Positions 22,046 through 39,250 of a DNA stretch of 64,000 bases are shown in pieces; position 1 is the stretch's first letter; each line of letters begins with the position of its first letter. The notes under the pieces were generated by a model, which made no database searches, was not told the DNA's origin, and saw nothing but the letters and a program-made list of their open reading frames with translations. The stretch is from the NCBI GenBank assembly GCA_034509735.1, contig JACGWO010000002.1, forward strand, positions 41,099,855 to 41,163,854. Direction: 5' to 3'. Made by a program: the position numbers and the translations under genes. Source of the DNA: Sesamum alatum. Taxonomy: Eukaryota; Streptophyta; Magnoliopsida; Lamiales; Pedaliaceae.

Positions 22046-24432
22046 ATGGCGGATCATCACAAGGAAGAGGAGAACAAGGCCGAGTCTTTCGTCGACAAGA
22101 TTACTGACAAAATGCACGCCCATGATTTGTCTTCATCGTCATCGTCCTCGTCCTCGTCGTCCGACTCTGACGATGATAAGAAGGCCCGGTTGAAGACCAA
22201 GGTCTATCGCCTCTTCGGCAGGGAGAAGCCTGTTCACAAAGTCCTCGGAGGTGGCCAAGGTACGTTCAAATGGTACAACCCATGATCACAATTTTCAGTT
22301 TCTTGTCGTTTTTGTTCTTGTTTGATTTTGATATGGAATGTTAGGATATTATGAAGAAGAGCGCGTTATGGATCCTGATCGTATGTTTTTGAGATGTGAA
22401 CTATGCACGTAATGCTAACTTGCCATTTTTGGCTATTGCAATTTTGTGGGAGTTTCGAGATGATTATACTTTCAATGGCATTCTTAGATCATTACTATCT
22501 TATTGTACTTCGCAATCTTTTCGGTGAGACATTCTGTTTTCTATTGTTATATGTATCAAGGATTGTGTTATGGTGTTTTCTTTTTTCCTCTTGTGTGTGT
22601 GTGGAACAGAGGAAGCAGATTTTTTTATTTTTAGTTGTTTAAATTTGGTTTCATGAGATATATTTGTAATTGGATTCTGTTTGTTTCCATGGATGCATGT
22701 TCTGATTCTCATTTAATATTGGAGCAGAGAAGATGGAGCTTCCAATCTGAAGTTAGAATTGCACTTCTTAGTCATTCATTTTTTCCTGGTGTTTTTGGTC
22801 TTTCTTGTACTTCATATATTTCAATTCGTGATAGTTGGAGATAGATCTAGGTAGTCAAGAATCGAACAACGTGCGTTGATCAATTTACCAGTAGGATGTT
22901 CATTTTAATGTGTAAGTTTGACCAACTTATCAGCCTTGTAGCGCAAGAACTTATCGTTCTTTTATAGGTTTTGGTTGGGTAAAGTTTGAACAGTCTCACT
23001 GTTTTCTTGGATGTAAGTAATCATTGAAGGATGTGTTATCATGTTTGACTTTGTATAAAACATCATTTCTGTTATAATTTTAGCTTTCGATTGCGTTAAG
23101 TATGATAATCTCTCTGCTTTAGTGGATGTAACGATTAACATATATCCGTTCGTTCACCTTTTGTGAGCTTAGAGGGTTGTGATACATTGGCATCAAGAAT
23201 AAAGGGAACATGAAAGAATTTATAAGACATTAGTATGCTCTGTAAGATGCTCAAGTAAAAAGATGTGTGTAAGGTAGTAATTCAAATGTTCTGAATGGTC
23301 AGGTGCCGATATTCTTCTATGGAGGGACAAGAAGGTGTCAGGAGCCGTACTAGGTGGGGCTGCTGCTCTCTGGTTTTTGTTTGATGTACTTGAGTACCAC
23401 TTCCTCACGTTGATCTGTCATGGTTTGATCCTTGGACTGGTTACTATGTTCTTGTTGTCAAATGCTTCAGCCTTCGTCAAAAAGTGAGCTACCTGTCTTG
23501 TTCAGCGGTTATCTATTTTGATAGTTATCAGAGCAGCTATATGTGAAAATAAATTATCTTTTGTGGTTTTGTCTTTTTTTGTAGAGCTCCACCTCGCATC
23601 CCAGAAATAATATTGCCAGAGGAGCCTGTTTTGAAGTTTGCATCTGCATTCAGGATTGAGATCAATCGAGTCTTTGCAGATCTGAGGGACATCGCATCCG
23701 GAAAGGACTTGAAGAAATTTCTCTATGTATGTAGATTCTGTTCTCTAAACGAGCTATTACTCATTGATGCTAACATGCTACCTGCTTTCAAACTGGGAAG
23801 TATATTTCTATTGTTACTCTAATTTCCATATCTGAATAATGGGTTGTCGTCTAAATCTTGCTGTAATTTTTTAACGGTAGCATACTCCATTTAGCATGAC
23901 ATTGTAATTGCATCGACAAATATCTTCAGTCTCAAAACCTGTGTCTGATGTGTCCATTTCAAGTGATACCAAGTACATTTTATAGCAGAACTTTCTGAAT
24001 ATAAAGCTATTAGTGAAGGCAACTGGTACATAACTAGAGCTTCTCCTGCTTAAGAATTTCATATTAATGGATTTGTTCTTTTGTCCGATGCCGTTATTGG
24101 AGCAGGTAATTGGTGGCTTGTGGGTGTTGTCAATTCTCGGTGGTATCTGTGACTTCATGACACTGATCTTCTCAAGTAATGTCTAATCACAGATGATAAT
24201 AACTACTGTAAATTCTCTGATTGTGGACTGGGTTCTGATGCAAGTTTCGTTGCTTTCAACAGTTACTGTGCTGCTATTCACTGTTCCGTTCCTTTATGAG
24301 AAGAATGAGGACCAGGTGGACTGTTATGCTGAGATGGCAATAGCCGAGCTCAAGAAACAGTACGCTGTATTTGATGCTAAAGTTTTGAGCAAGATCCCAA
24401 GAGGGCCACTGAAAGATAAGAAGAGTGACTGA
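22046..24432 (+). CDS. RTNLB: Reticulon-like protein B (RTNLB)
   Basis: Exons are 22046-22259, 23303-23483, 23585-23726, 24106-24175 and 24263-24432; phases close to give 258 residues. The N-terminal cytosolic stretch is acidic with a run of 11 serines (residues about 28-40). The reticulon domain starts at [20 protein letters not shown] and has two long hydrophobic hairpins: [20 protein letters not shown] with [12 protein letters not shown], then [20 protein letters not shown] with the [14 protein letters not shown] segment. The protein ends in a Lys-rich tail. Reticulons insert as wedges into the ER membrane and shape tubules; plant members also occur at plasmodesmata. Intron 1 is about 1 kb. 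The ATG at 22046 is the first with the normal [13 protein letters not shown] start. Paralogue number cannot be assigned. Confidence 0.92.
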
Positions 24433-25503
24433 GCATATCTCTGGAATTGTCGATTTGTCGTAGATAATACAGTTCTGTTGTTGCTGTTATTTGAGGATAC
24501 AGCCAAAGTTCACAAGACAGTGTGGTAGGATAGGAATTCTATGTTGCTTTTTCTTAGGATCTCAGAATCTCAGGTTGTCACCAGGATTAGTCTTATGGGA
24601 CATCTCGGTGTCACTCGTGGATATCAGCGGTTGGATCATCGATGATCTTGTGTTTATGTGACTGCATAGAATGCAGCATCATAGCTCTAACCCCCAGTTG
24701 CATATCTGTGAAGTGTAATGTTTTGCTTGATGTCCAGTTCTGGCAATAATTTATATTTTTCCTCGAGTGAAATTGGTCAGTCTTTTGTGCTTCATTTTGC
24801 ATGTATAGATGGAACATGGGTTTTTTCTCCTTCAGCTGCTCTGTGAACTATGATGTTAAATGCATCTGAACAGCTTTGTAAGAATCACAGCAGAAAAAAC
24901 TGTTGTCTTTACTCAGATGCGGAACCGCTGCCCAAATTCTGATCATACGAACATCATATCATACGTTTCACATAATGGGCCTGCATTGACAATTGAGTTT
25001 TAAGGATATACTCAAAATTTTGCCCAGGTAATTTGTTTACAACTCAGCAGCGAGAGTGACTAATTACAAATCAAGTGTGTTCGAATGAAATTTTATTCAA
25101 GAATGTTGGTGCGTGGATGATCAGCACAGCCTCCGAGCCTCTGATTGGAACTGTTGTGGACTTCTTGTTTTTGATGCAGACATGTTATTTTTATGATGAT
25201 ATTTACACTTTTTAAACCAAACGGGTGTTTTTTTTCCCTTGTATAACAAAGAAAATCGCTGGCAATGGAGGAGATAAGATAAGGGCTGCGAATCCTGAGT
25301 TGAGCTTAAGTCCCTTCGGGGACATTCGATAAAATTAGAATGATATAGAGAAGATCAGTTCACAAGGATGACATTCATAAATCGAGAAATAGGGTATGTG
25401 GTAGTTTACGTTAATTTTGTGTAATACAGTAAGAAATCAGTTTACATTTTTTCTTTTCCACCAGAGGAAGATCAATAAGAAAGTGTGACCTTTATGCACA
25501 ACT
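24433..25503. other. 3' region of the RTNLB gene and spacer
   Basis: Contains the presumed 3' UTR of the reticulon gene and spacer up to the tRNA. No further gene or clear transposon is seen. Confidence 0.4.
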
Positions 25504-25587
25504 GTCAGGATGGCCGAGTGGTCTAAGGCGCCAGACTCAAGTTCTGGTCCTCGTGAAAGGGCGTGGGTTCAAATCCCACTTCTGACA
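25504..25587 (+). tRNA. tRNA-Leu (anticodon CAA)
   Basis: An 84-nt cloverleaf starts GTCAGGA and ends TTCTGAC plus discriminator A, giving a 7-bp acceptor stem with one G-T pair. The D arm is TGGCCGAGTGGTCTAAGG (A box), the anticodon stem-loop CCAGACTCAAGTTCTGG has anticodon CAA, a long variable arm typical of leucine tRNA follows, and GGGTTCAAATCCC is the T arm (B box). No intron. The CAs and poly-T tract expected for plant pol III genes are partly visible (ttttt a few bases downstream). Confidence 0.96.
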
Positions 25588-26231
25588 TTTTTGGACATGC
25601 TCTCTTTTTCCTTTACTTTGACATTATTTTGTTGGGCTTTCACTAATTTTAGCTAACAAGAGACGCTCCCTTATTTGTCTAGTACTTAGAACTTTTGGGC
25701 TCTTACTCTATCTATTTTAATTTTTATCAGCAAAACTTGTCTGAGCTTTCACTACTTTTACCAAACATTTCTGGATGGACGACAGCTTTCCAGCTCTGTT
25801 TGTCGGATTGTATGAGCTGAAGAAGACAGACGTGATTAAAAGAAGGTTGGAGAAGACAGTAGTCTAAAAATGTGTGGCTTTCCTTTTCTCTTTGCCTCTG
25901 CAGAAGAATTTTAGACATGTAGAATGACAAGTATTTGAGGCTGACTCGTTCATTGTTCCAGAATTTGGAGATTCTAGTAAAATTTACAACTTGCATTACA
26001 GAAGATTGATCTATTCAATATTACAACATAGAGATTACAATCTCATGTAAATTTTCTCTTGGTTCGCATTGGCCCTGCTGTTTCATGCAACAGATTATGC
26101 AAGACTCAGTCCACCCGATCGAGCATTCGACCGTTTCTTGTGTAATAATACCGCTTTTCTTCCAGCTCTGCTTGGGACTTCAAGGTCATCAGGCTACAGA
26201 GTATGAACTAGTGAGAAATAATACAAGTACT

Positions 26232-28657
26232 TCATTTCATCAAATCCAAGAATACAAAGCCGTTCCACAGGCTGTGCAAGAGCATGGATGGCAACAGATT
26301 CCTCGATCTCGCATAAGTTACACCCATCACGACCCCAAGAAAAATTAGTGGTAACATCCTTTGTACATTAAAATGTGCCAACGCAAAGGCAACTGCACTC
26401 ACTAAGATTGAGCACCACACGGGCATGTATTTAGTCAAAGACGGCAGAAGGAAACCACGGAATACAATTTCCTCCCATAGAGGAGCACATACAACAAGTA
26501 CCAGTGCGTAAAGAGCCATTGCAATAGGATCACGTGCTATTATTGACTGCTCTACGCTGGAGAGAGTGACCGGAGTAGAAGGCAAGACAGGTAGCAGATC
26601 CAAGTTGAATTGTGAGAGGCAGTTGACTAATGGAAACATGAGGCATCCAAGCAAAACATCGACCAGCCAATTCCCTTTTACGCTAAATTTAAACCAATCA
26701 GATGGAAGGGGACGAAACCGAGACAAACAGCGGTAAAGAATCATAATTCCAGCAAGGCCTTCAGTGACATCTGTTAGAAGGCTGAAGAAAGCTTGCCCTC
26801 TAAAAGTTAGCGATTCCCTGCTGAAGCCAACAACATGAGCTCCAAAGGGGATCATCCATGATCCCACAAACCAGAATGACAGAATCCAAAGGAGTGTTAC
26901 CTACATCACCATGATTTAAATAAAGTGAGAAAATATGTTAGTATCATCATTTTTTCTTCTTTCACTTGACACAACATTCAATGGGTTTATACTACCTCTT
27001 ACAAACGTCTGGCAAAAAGGGTTTCATTAACTTAGATTTATGTCATTTATAAAAGAAAGATGAACTTTACCTGTAGGATGGTCTCTGCAGTCCATGGTAC
27101 AGTCCAAGGTTTCCCAGTAACTCTAAACAGCGCATCCACAACCTGAAAAACAAATGCTATGAATACTTCTTTGATATATCCATCACTTATACTCTTATTA
27201 TATCTGGACGTCCCTTATACTATTTACCTATGCTACATTCAAACATAGAAATTTTGCATAAGGAGTTTTGGACTCTTTCGCTTTGTATTCAGCTAATGTG
27301 TTCTTTTCACATGTTAAGTTGACCATCTTGAAGCATCCCATCCAAATATTCCATGACATATACATTTGCAGGTAGTGCATGTAATCTCATATTTCAGAGT
27401 GGAAATAAGTTCCAAATTTTTAATATTGGACCTTGCAAAGAACGCTGCAGAATTGCAATATATCCTTTTCCATTTCCTTAGAAAGATAGGATAAGTACAA
27501 TGGCAATGCTTATATGACTCTTCATACAGAAAGTACTCTCAGTCCACGAACCCATTCAGCAACAGTCATATAACCATAGCAGAGTGGCTACATGAGTTTT
27601 CTCAAAAAGAGTCTATAGTCAACGAAATTATTTGACCTGTACGAAGAATTTATATCAACTAATATTATATCCTTTTACAAAATGAGAAACAGTTTTTCAT
27701 TTTGCAACATGACCAGATTAGAGTAAGATCAGGCTACTACATATAGGATACTACACGTCCATGCTTCCAATGCTGAATCATCAACAACAGACACCAAACA
27801 TCTACCTTCAAGAACCATCAGACAGGCAAATGCATTCTTACCTCTCTAAGACTTGTACCCCAATTTCTCTTTTCAGGACTTGTTTTATTAACATCTGTTT
27901 TCTCTGACTCATGCAGAAGTTCCTCAGCAGACTCTGGATTTGGAGTTCCAGATGAAGACTCTTCATGCCGAAAGCATGAGATTTTCCACTTCTACAACAC
28001 AAAGAGAACAAACTCAACACCAGAATATATAAAATGCCAGTTAGATTCACAAAGATACCAACACTCGTGCATAAGCAAATCACAGCCATTCTTATAAAGA
28101 ATTCACCATTGTGTTTGCATGTTGCCTATGATCTATCATTGGATTTTTACTAACATAAACAAGTACCCTACGGAGATCCCAATTTTGTATTTATTTAATA
28201 CTTCAATAATTTCGCGTTAAAAAGCACACTAAGGCATCGATAAAATACATAATTCCACATGTAAACAAATAATTTCACAGACACATAACTAAAATCATAT
28301 GATAAATAAAACCAAATCCTTATCTCAGCTACTTCACAGATTCGACTACAACAATGAATCCAAGTACCCCAAGCATACGCAACTACAAACGTACTCATAT
28401 TTTCCTATAGATTTCCAGAAATCGTTTACCTTGGTTGAGAACCTGTGATGAGTTTCCGGAACCCGAAAGGTCAAGGCAGGAGCAAATGGCGATTTAGAGG
28501 TAAATCTTGAAGCCCTGAATCCAGGACTTGAGCTTGAGAGGCGAAGGCGCGGGCGCAAAGGTAGAGAGTGAATGCAATTTGAACTCAGCATCAGATTAGT
28601 CTGAGACTGGTGAGTGAAAGCCCTAAATTTAGGGACAGAGAACGAGATTGAGATCAT
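26232..28657 (-). CDS. CPBP (CAAX prenyl protease 2-like / Abi) family membrane protein, probably plastidial
   Basis: Exons are 28657-28430, 27991-27842, 27142-27071 and 26900-26232; every phase is 0, giving 372 residues. The ATG at 28657 is chosen because the longer frame begins at a TTG. Residues 1-75 are Ser/Arg/Pro-rich with few acids, like a chloroplast transit peptide. Exon 4 encodes several membrane segments and the CPBP metal-protease signature: EExxxR in WEEIVFRG (about residues 293-298), LAHFN with the second-motif His, and HSLWNGF (HxxxN). The family cleaves prenylated or other substrates inside membranes; in Arabidopsis several plastid members exist with poorly known targets. The segment ARDPIAMALYALVLVVCAPL precedes the catalytic Glu pair. 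Function beyond family is unknown. Confidence 0.85.
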
Positions 28658-28894
28658 GGGTTTGATGCATTTTTCAAAGAAAAACCCTACTTCTCCCAAA
28701 TTGTTCTGATTTCTTATGTGGTGTTCAAGTTGATGAGAGGATCCTTTCTCTCCAAATTTTTATGGTGGGAAGAGTGGATGTATTTTCAGCACCAAATTTT
28801 TTCCTTATATAATTATATGCAACTTGTATTTGTCTTTATAGATCATTATTACAAATTTTTACTTTCGGGGAACTATGTTTTTATAAAATAGGGA

Positions 28895-29315
28895 AATTAC
28901 GAGCTCCTTTAATGTTTGGTGTATAATTGAATATTTCTCATTATTTGAGAAATTGTCATACTCATATTTGATGAATTGTTTAATTTTTGAATGAAGGTTT
29001 AGAATTATTGATTTATTATTTTATATTAAAAAAATATAAACAAATTGGACAGGCGAGATGGATAGAAAATTTTTAAAACTTGTAAAAAGAATAATGTCCA
29101 TTTTAGTTTACAAAAAAATTTTAAAAACAAGAAATTTAAATTTATAGGTCACGAGAGCAAGTTTGGTTAGTTTGTCAAAAAAATGGACAGAAATCTAACA
29201 GAGACTAACTAATTGGGTTAATTATTAAATGGTTGTTAAACTTAGGAAGTATTGGTAAAATAAGGGGGTATTCGTAATTATGTTAAATCTTAAAGGGGTT
29301 CGTTGTAATTTATCT
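28895..29315. repeat. Foldback MITE, related to family A
   Basis: Left arm agggaaattacgagctcctt ... gtgtataattgaatatttct; right arm ggtattcgtaattatg ... aaaggggttcgttgtaattt. The two arms are inverted over about 60 bp. The centre contains gtttgtcaaaaaaatggac. Confidence 0.5.
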
Positions 29316-30070
29316 TGATGCCCCCTCAAAATCTACTGGGCCAGCCCAAGAGTTAGGAGTAGGCCCCCAGGCTAGGCAGCCCAGCAGGCCAAGGCCATCA
29401 AGCCCAAAACAATAAAAACTTTCATACATAAGCCTAGTGTTTATGCATTAACCTGATAGGCCCACGAAAAAGGCTTGTACAGCAAGCCTAGTCGTCAAAC
29501 AACTTGGATTCTACATCACACAGCTAGCCAGCACATGGAGCCACATCACACTGAAAATCTCATCCAAATTCCCAAGTAGATTGGCCAGAATCCGGGTCTT
29601 CATCAGCAGGTAACTGCTTTTCAGGAAAACATGGCAGATGTGGCAGGATTGACTCATACGACTATATCTGCACCAATTCAACTCCGATTTTCGCAAGGTT
29701 TGTTGGGTCGAGAAGCTGGCTTCCCAAGGTTTCCAATGGTATACGACACTCAATTTAATTTCTCCGAAATCGGGTTCAACACCAGCTATAAAAAGGCACA
29801 CTGCGCAGCCATTTGAGACAAGTCACAAGTCACAACTTACAACTTACAAATAACATCTATACTCTCTTGACACTCACACTCACACGGATTTTTTCTCTAT
29901 TCTTCAGTCATTTTTAGCATATTTTCACACGGATCATCACTACATAACATCACTTTACCATTATTCTCACTTTCTTCAAGTTTTCCTGTTATTCTATTCA
30001 GTCAAACATTACCGACTTAAGTATCAAAGTGCTAACCCCTCTCTGCAGGTTAGTTTTCCCTACAATATTG
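29316..30070 (+). mobile_element. LTR-like block with TATA promoter (solo LTR or TRIM/LARD remnant)
   Basis: Starts with TG (tgatgccccctc). CTATAAAAAGG at 29786-29796 is a good TATA box, followed by CA-rich leader sequence and then accgacttaagtatcaaagt and ctctctgcaggttag, words I have seen near the 3' end of plant gypsy-type LTRs. The overall base composition is more GC-rich than its flanks. I could not fix the right end or a target duplication. The frames here on both strands are not conserved proteins. Confidence 0.5.
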
Positions 30071-31138
30071 AAATTTTCGTGAAGGTCTCTCGACATTTTA
30101 TGGTGCTGCTGGATTCTGGTATGCCTTATATCCTATAAAATAATTATGCAAAATATCTACAATCTATTTTTTTTTTATTTTTTACTTTTTTGTAAATCAT
30201 TACTATAATTTATCTTAAGAGCCAATATTTTAAGAGCATTCTAAACTTGTGTTTCCAATTGCAAACACAATTATTTTTGTAATAATTACTTTTGGAATTA
30301 AATCAAACTCGGACCACATTAAAGTTTGCAACATCCAATTTAACTGTAAGTTTTTTTCTCAGTCACCCATTATTCACATCAAACAATCTTTTAATTTCGT
30401 TGTTAATCTTAAGCGTAAGTATAGCTTTGTAGTTAAGCTATAATATGTAATTGTATAATCAATTATGAAAATATGAAGCTATACTCAATAATTATTTGTT
30501 TTAAAATCAATCTTTCCAAAATTAATTATTTTATAATTAATTATGTAACCAACGAGTCAAATTAGACCTAAATTCAAATCAAACGACAGAATAAATAATG
30601 GTGAAATGTAAATAATGACTTTTTAAACCCAAGAATGGCCTTTTTCAAGCCCATAACTTCTAAACCATCACATTTGAAAACACTTTGAAATAGATGCAAT
30701 ATTATATTATTATATCAATGTATGAATAAATAAGCAATGGAGTAATACATTGATGCACGCACATCTATATAACTGAGAATCATGAAACAATAAATACAAT
30801 AAATTTACGTAAAAGTATTTAATACCGAGACATCGATGAGACTCGTCGCCACGAGCATCACATGTGAAAACTTGTGCTGTGAGTTAATTTATGCACATCC
30901 TGTTGGTGGTACCTTACCTTTCAGACAACAGGCAATGTACTATCTCTTTTAATTTATGCAACAAAATTTTCTAGCACTTTAAATTCATCTTTAATGCTCC
31001 TTTGAAGAAGTGATGTAATAGAGTGCTTTCAACAAACTTAATTTATGCATGTATGAGCTATTGCCAAGATTGTTACAATATATACTTAGCACTAGAGGCA
31101 CACACGATGTGCGTACCTTTTATAATAATTTTATAAAA
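30070..31138. other. AT-rich spacer without recognised features
   Basis: AT-rich sequence. No gene, tRNA or bounded repeat is recognised. Confidence 0.45.
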
Positions 31139-31563
31139 TTAAGGATAAATTACAATTACTTCTCCTAAAATTTAGCAAATTACAAATAATTCCTCGTTGT
31201 TTGAAAAATATAAATACCCTTCCCATGAGGTTTGTAATCGTCTAACAAATAATCAATTTCTATCTATTTTTATGGGTAAACTGACCCAAATACCCTTATG
31301 CACTAATTTTTTTTTTATTTAATTCTTAAAATTTTTTTGGACTACAATGCGCAGGAAGAGATTTGTTAAGTTTTTTACACATAGAGCAATAATGCAATTT
31401 GCCCGACTGATTTTTCTACAATTTTAATAAAAAAATTAAAAGCAAAATGATTAATTTCAGGCATTTGGTTAAAACTTACAAACCTTATGAGGATATTTGT
31501 AATTTTTCAAACAATGAAGGGCTATTTGTGACATAAGGAAAGGTGACCGTAATTTACTCTAAA
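31139..31563. repeat. Foldback MITE, family A, copy 2
   Basis: Left arm ttaaggataaattacaatta ... attcctcgttgtttgaaaaa; right arm tttttcaaacaatgaagggc ... gtgaccgtaatttactctaa. It shares catttggttaaaacttacaa and the ggactacaatgcgcaggaag segment with copy 1 in opposite internal orientation. Confidence 0.75.
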
Positions 31564-32339
31564 ATTAATGATACTTATAATACATGATTATACATTTAGA
31601 AAATAGACTTGGTTTTGATATTTTTTTTCTTCCCTTTTCGCCGAATTTTATGATCTTGTACAGGCGTATTTATCATGTTTCAACATGATTGAGTGAATAT
31701 AAATAATTAGAGAATTTTAATGTATACGGATAATGTCTTGATCGGTGCAGATTAGATGGTGACCGTTGATATGGTTTGGGCTAAGTTTATGTGAGTCGTA
31801 CTAAGGACCAAGACTGGACAATCATTCTTATAAGTTGGTGGGCTGTGCCAGGCCCAGATTAGGATGTCTTATTATGGTTGGTTTGAGAAACGGCCCAACT
31901 TTTTTACAAACGAAATATATATCTTATTATTTTTAAGATTTCTTACCAATTTGATTTAACTATCATAGACGAGCTCGTTACCACAGTCCCACTGAGATGC
32001 AAAACAAACCACAACCGGGTACCTTTATTTAGAAGTTATTTAGGGGAAAAAAAAATAGTAAGGAATTGCTATCTTATTTTGAAGATGTTAATAAATTTCT
32101 TTTAAATTAATTATAAATTTATCGATACTAACATTTTATAAGCTTTACGGTTTTATTTTATCCAAACACTTTACCAATTTATTTTTAGAATAACATTTAA
32201 GATCTATAAGTTTCGAAAATATCTTATAAGAAGTATGAAGTTATGAATTTTAAATAAACTTAGTGAAACACCCCCAGGAATGTGTCTCTCATTTCTAAAA
32301 AGCCAAGTAAGAGCAAGGCCATAAGCTTATTTATCAAGG

Positions 32340-32595
32340 AATTATTACATTTACACACCTGAACTACTATCTATTTACACAAAACACTTCTATCTTTTGC
32401 CTAATTATAAAAATCAGGGGACAACAAAAAAGCACGGATAGTTTTTACAGTGATGTTGACGTTTTTAGGAAGTGTATGTATAATTTTTCAAAAAGAAGGG
32501 ATAGTTTGTGTAAACAACGTTGATGTTCCTGATGAAAGACATGGGTAATTTGTGAAAGTAGACCATAGGTACAGAGATGTAGATGTAATTATCCC
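32340..32595. repeat. Foldback MITE, family B (copy 3)
   Basis: Begins attattacatttacacacct and ends gagatgtagatgtaattatc, with inner acagtgatgttgacgttttt and gtgtaaacaacgttgatgtt. Similar in layout to 38992-39250. Confidence 0.6.
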
Positions 32596-32947
32596 AATTA
32601 TCAAAGGACGGCTTCAAACAATAAAACCACTAAGGGGCATGAACAGGCGGCTCAGTCGACTTGTTTAAGGTTACAGATGAGAGCATCATGTTTTGTTTTT
32701 GTTTAAGGGTTTTGGTGGGTTGTTTTTGTACAATTATTCCTCTAATCATTGTTTCTAGCTAAGCACAACACAGGATTAGCCATTGACTCCAGACAAAGTC
32801 AAATAAATATCATGAAAATGGACAATACGTGCACTCCACAATTTCAGCAAGGCTTCCTTAAAATACAAACACATAATCACCCTCATTCCTTCTCCGTGTG
32901 TGTGTGTCTGTTTGTTTGTTTGTTTGAGAGAGAGAGAAAGTTTTACG

Positions 32948-33511
32948 ATGAATCAAAGTCAAGGCAACAGCAGCTTTGAGGATCGAATTCAGAGAGAAAT
33001 AGACAAACTAGACCAAACCAACAAGAAACAGGAGCAGAGAATAAGGAACCTGGAAACAAAAGCTGTCCAGAATGTCAACTTGTATTTCATATTTCAAGCT
33101 GTCATCCTTGCCTCCACCACCGTCGCCTCCTCCACCAGCTGCCACGACTGGTGGATTCCCTTCACCCTTTCCCTTGTAGCAGCCATCACAAACCTGCTAA
33201 GCTTTCTTGCCACCACGTCGAGAGTTCTGAAATCAAGGGAAGAACTTGATCAGAACTTATCAGACATCGCATTCATGAAAATGTATCAAATTACAAGAGA
33301 CCAACTCAGTCAAGTTTTGCCAGGGACTCCCTTGACCCATCAAGGGAGTGAGATTGTTCGACCCAAGGCAGGCTTGGCGAAAAGGTGGAAACGCCGTATG
33401 GTTGTTTACTCATCTGTTGCCTTGTTTGTGGGCTTCAGCGCTGTTGTAATGTATGGTTGCCGTAGCATACTTTGCCGTCCCAGTAGCAGAAAATGTGTCA
33501 AACTCTGTTAA
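32948..33511 (+). CDS. Small multi-pass membrane protein of unknown function
   Basis: Single-exon frame of 187 residues. I chose the ATG at 32948 because a longer in-frame opening upstream starts in the (TG)n/(TTTG)n leader and lacks a good context. The N-terminal 40 residues (EDRIQREIDKLDQTNKKQEQ) are charged and likely coiled coil. Hydrophobic segments lie at about residues 44-61, 69-90 and 151-171 (VVYSSVALFVGFSAVVMYGC), with a basic patch RWKRR just before the last and a Cys-rich tail. I recall similar uncharacterised plant proteins but no function. It is transcribed away from the CDPK gene, whose 3' end it faces. Confidence 0.7.
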   Translation: MNQSQGNSSFEDRIQREIDKLDQTNKKQEQRIRNLETKAVQNVNLYFIFQAVILASTTVASSTSCHDWWIPFTLSLVAAITNLLSFLATTSRVLKSREELDQNLSDIAFMKMYQITRDQLSQVLPGTPLTHQGSEIVRPKAGLAKRWKRRMVVYSSVALFVGFSAVVMYGCRSILCRPSSRKCVKLC

Positions 33512-34031
33512 TTATTTGTATATAGTAATTTCCAGAAGGTAACTGGGTGTATATTTGCTCATAAGCAAACTCTCTCATATGGCTTCACCTGCATAAAGTA
33601 CAAATAAACAGGGAGCATGTGCCTGCAGCAACATTACCTTACATCATCCTTGGCAATATCAGCATTACTCGTAATGAATAGCTCGAAAAACATCCAGAGA
33701 GAAGCATCAATTGTATTAGGTGTGCAAAATTTAGGAACTATCAACTTGTATTAGTTGCATATCCTAGCATCGAAACAGTACAACTGTACTACAACATAGT
33801 TTTAATCTTAACAAGTTAATTTGCAAGTAAACTATAGGCCAATCTCAACTGAGACAGATATGGACGATCAAAGGAGACGTCTCACGCTTTGGGTACGTAA
33901 AATGAAATTGAATTGATCTGTTCTGTTCTGTTCTGTTCTGTTCTGTTCACGAGCATCACATGAGTATAGAACCAAAAACAGAGCTCGTAGAAAGACGTGT
34001 ACTGTTGGATCATCAGAATCACATTTTATAT
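33512..34031. other. Spacer between convergent genes, with (TTCTG)n microsatellite
   Basis: Presumed 3' UTRs of the small membrane protein gene and, on the other strand, the CDPK gene. A pentanucleotide repeat, about six units of TTCTG, occupies 33917-33948. Confidence 0.55.
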
Positions 34032-38464
<4,433 letters not shown>

Positions 38465-38582
38465 ACTGTTTTTGACTGCGAAGTCAAACTGTCGGAGAAC
38501 GGAGGTTGCTGAGTAAAAATTATTTACTGGTAATTGTGTCAACAAAAATTAAATAAAATAAAAAATAAAAGCAAAAAAGGCT

Positions 38583-38654
38583 TGCGTTTGCCGGGAGTCG
38601 AACCCGGGTCTATTGCTTGGAAGGCAATTATCCTAACCGTTGGACTACAAACGC
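38583..38654 (-). tRNA. tRNA-Gly (anticodon UCC)
   Basis: A 72-nt cloverleaf on the minus strand. Acceptor GCGTTTG pairs with CAAACGC plus discriminator A; the D arm/A box is TAGTCCAACGGTTAGGAT; anticodon stem-loop TTGCCTTCCAAGCAA gives anticodon TCC; T arm CCCGGGTTCGACTCCCGG (B box). No intron. It lies about 120 bp from the CDPK start codon. Confidence 0.96.
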
Positions 38655-38990
38655 TGCTTGTTTGTGTATTTTACTACATCTACATTATAATAATTTGCTC
38701 AAAGTACAGATTGCAGGTGGACAACCAACTCATTCATGGGCCCAAGGCGTCCGTAGTTGATATGCGGCAATCCAAATGATAAACAAGTTCCTAGTCCCTT
38801 TAATGGGAAACAAAGACAATGAGACGGCTGCTATTGCTCTACAAAAGTCTAAAAGGAAAAACGCCAACTCAAATCATAGCTCCATGGGGGTTAAAGTAGA
38901 ACAACTATGGCCTAACGAGACACCCTAAAAAGGACTAGCGCGAGGTTTGAACATAGTTAGAAAAAATGATAAAGCAACAGATTTTATTAG
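38655..38990. other. Spacer without recognised features
   Basis: No gene or bounded repeat is recognised between the tRNA and the family B foldback. Confidence 0.4.
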
Positions 38991-38991
38991 G

Positions 38992-39250
38992 ATAATTACA
39001 TTTACATTCCTAATCTATGGTTTATATGGTTTATGTCTTTTGCGTAATTACATAAACTAACATGACAACCAAAAAGCAGGGTACCTTATTTACTTTTTAG
39101 AAGGTGTACGTGTAATTTTTCATAATATAGGGTTGGTATGTGTAAATGATGTTGACATTTCTGGTGAGTGTATATATAATTTTTTCGACGAGCAAGGATG
39201 ATATGTGTGAATAGACCACAGATAAAGAGTGTGGACATAATTATCCCTAG
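38992..39250. repeat. Foldback MITE, family B (copy 4)
   Basis: Begins ggataattacatttacattc and ends agtgtggacataattatccc, so the ends are inverted. The inside carries aaatgatgttgacatttctg, matching the copy at 32340-32595. Confidence 0.65.

Noticed and set aside
33917..33948. CRISPR-like or regulatory repeat
   Set aside because: It is a simple (TTCTG)n microsatellite without spacers.
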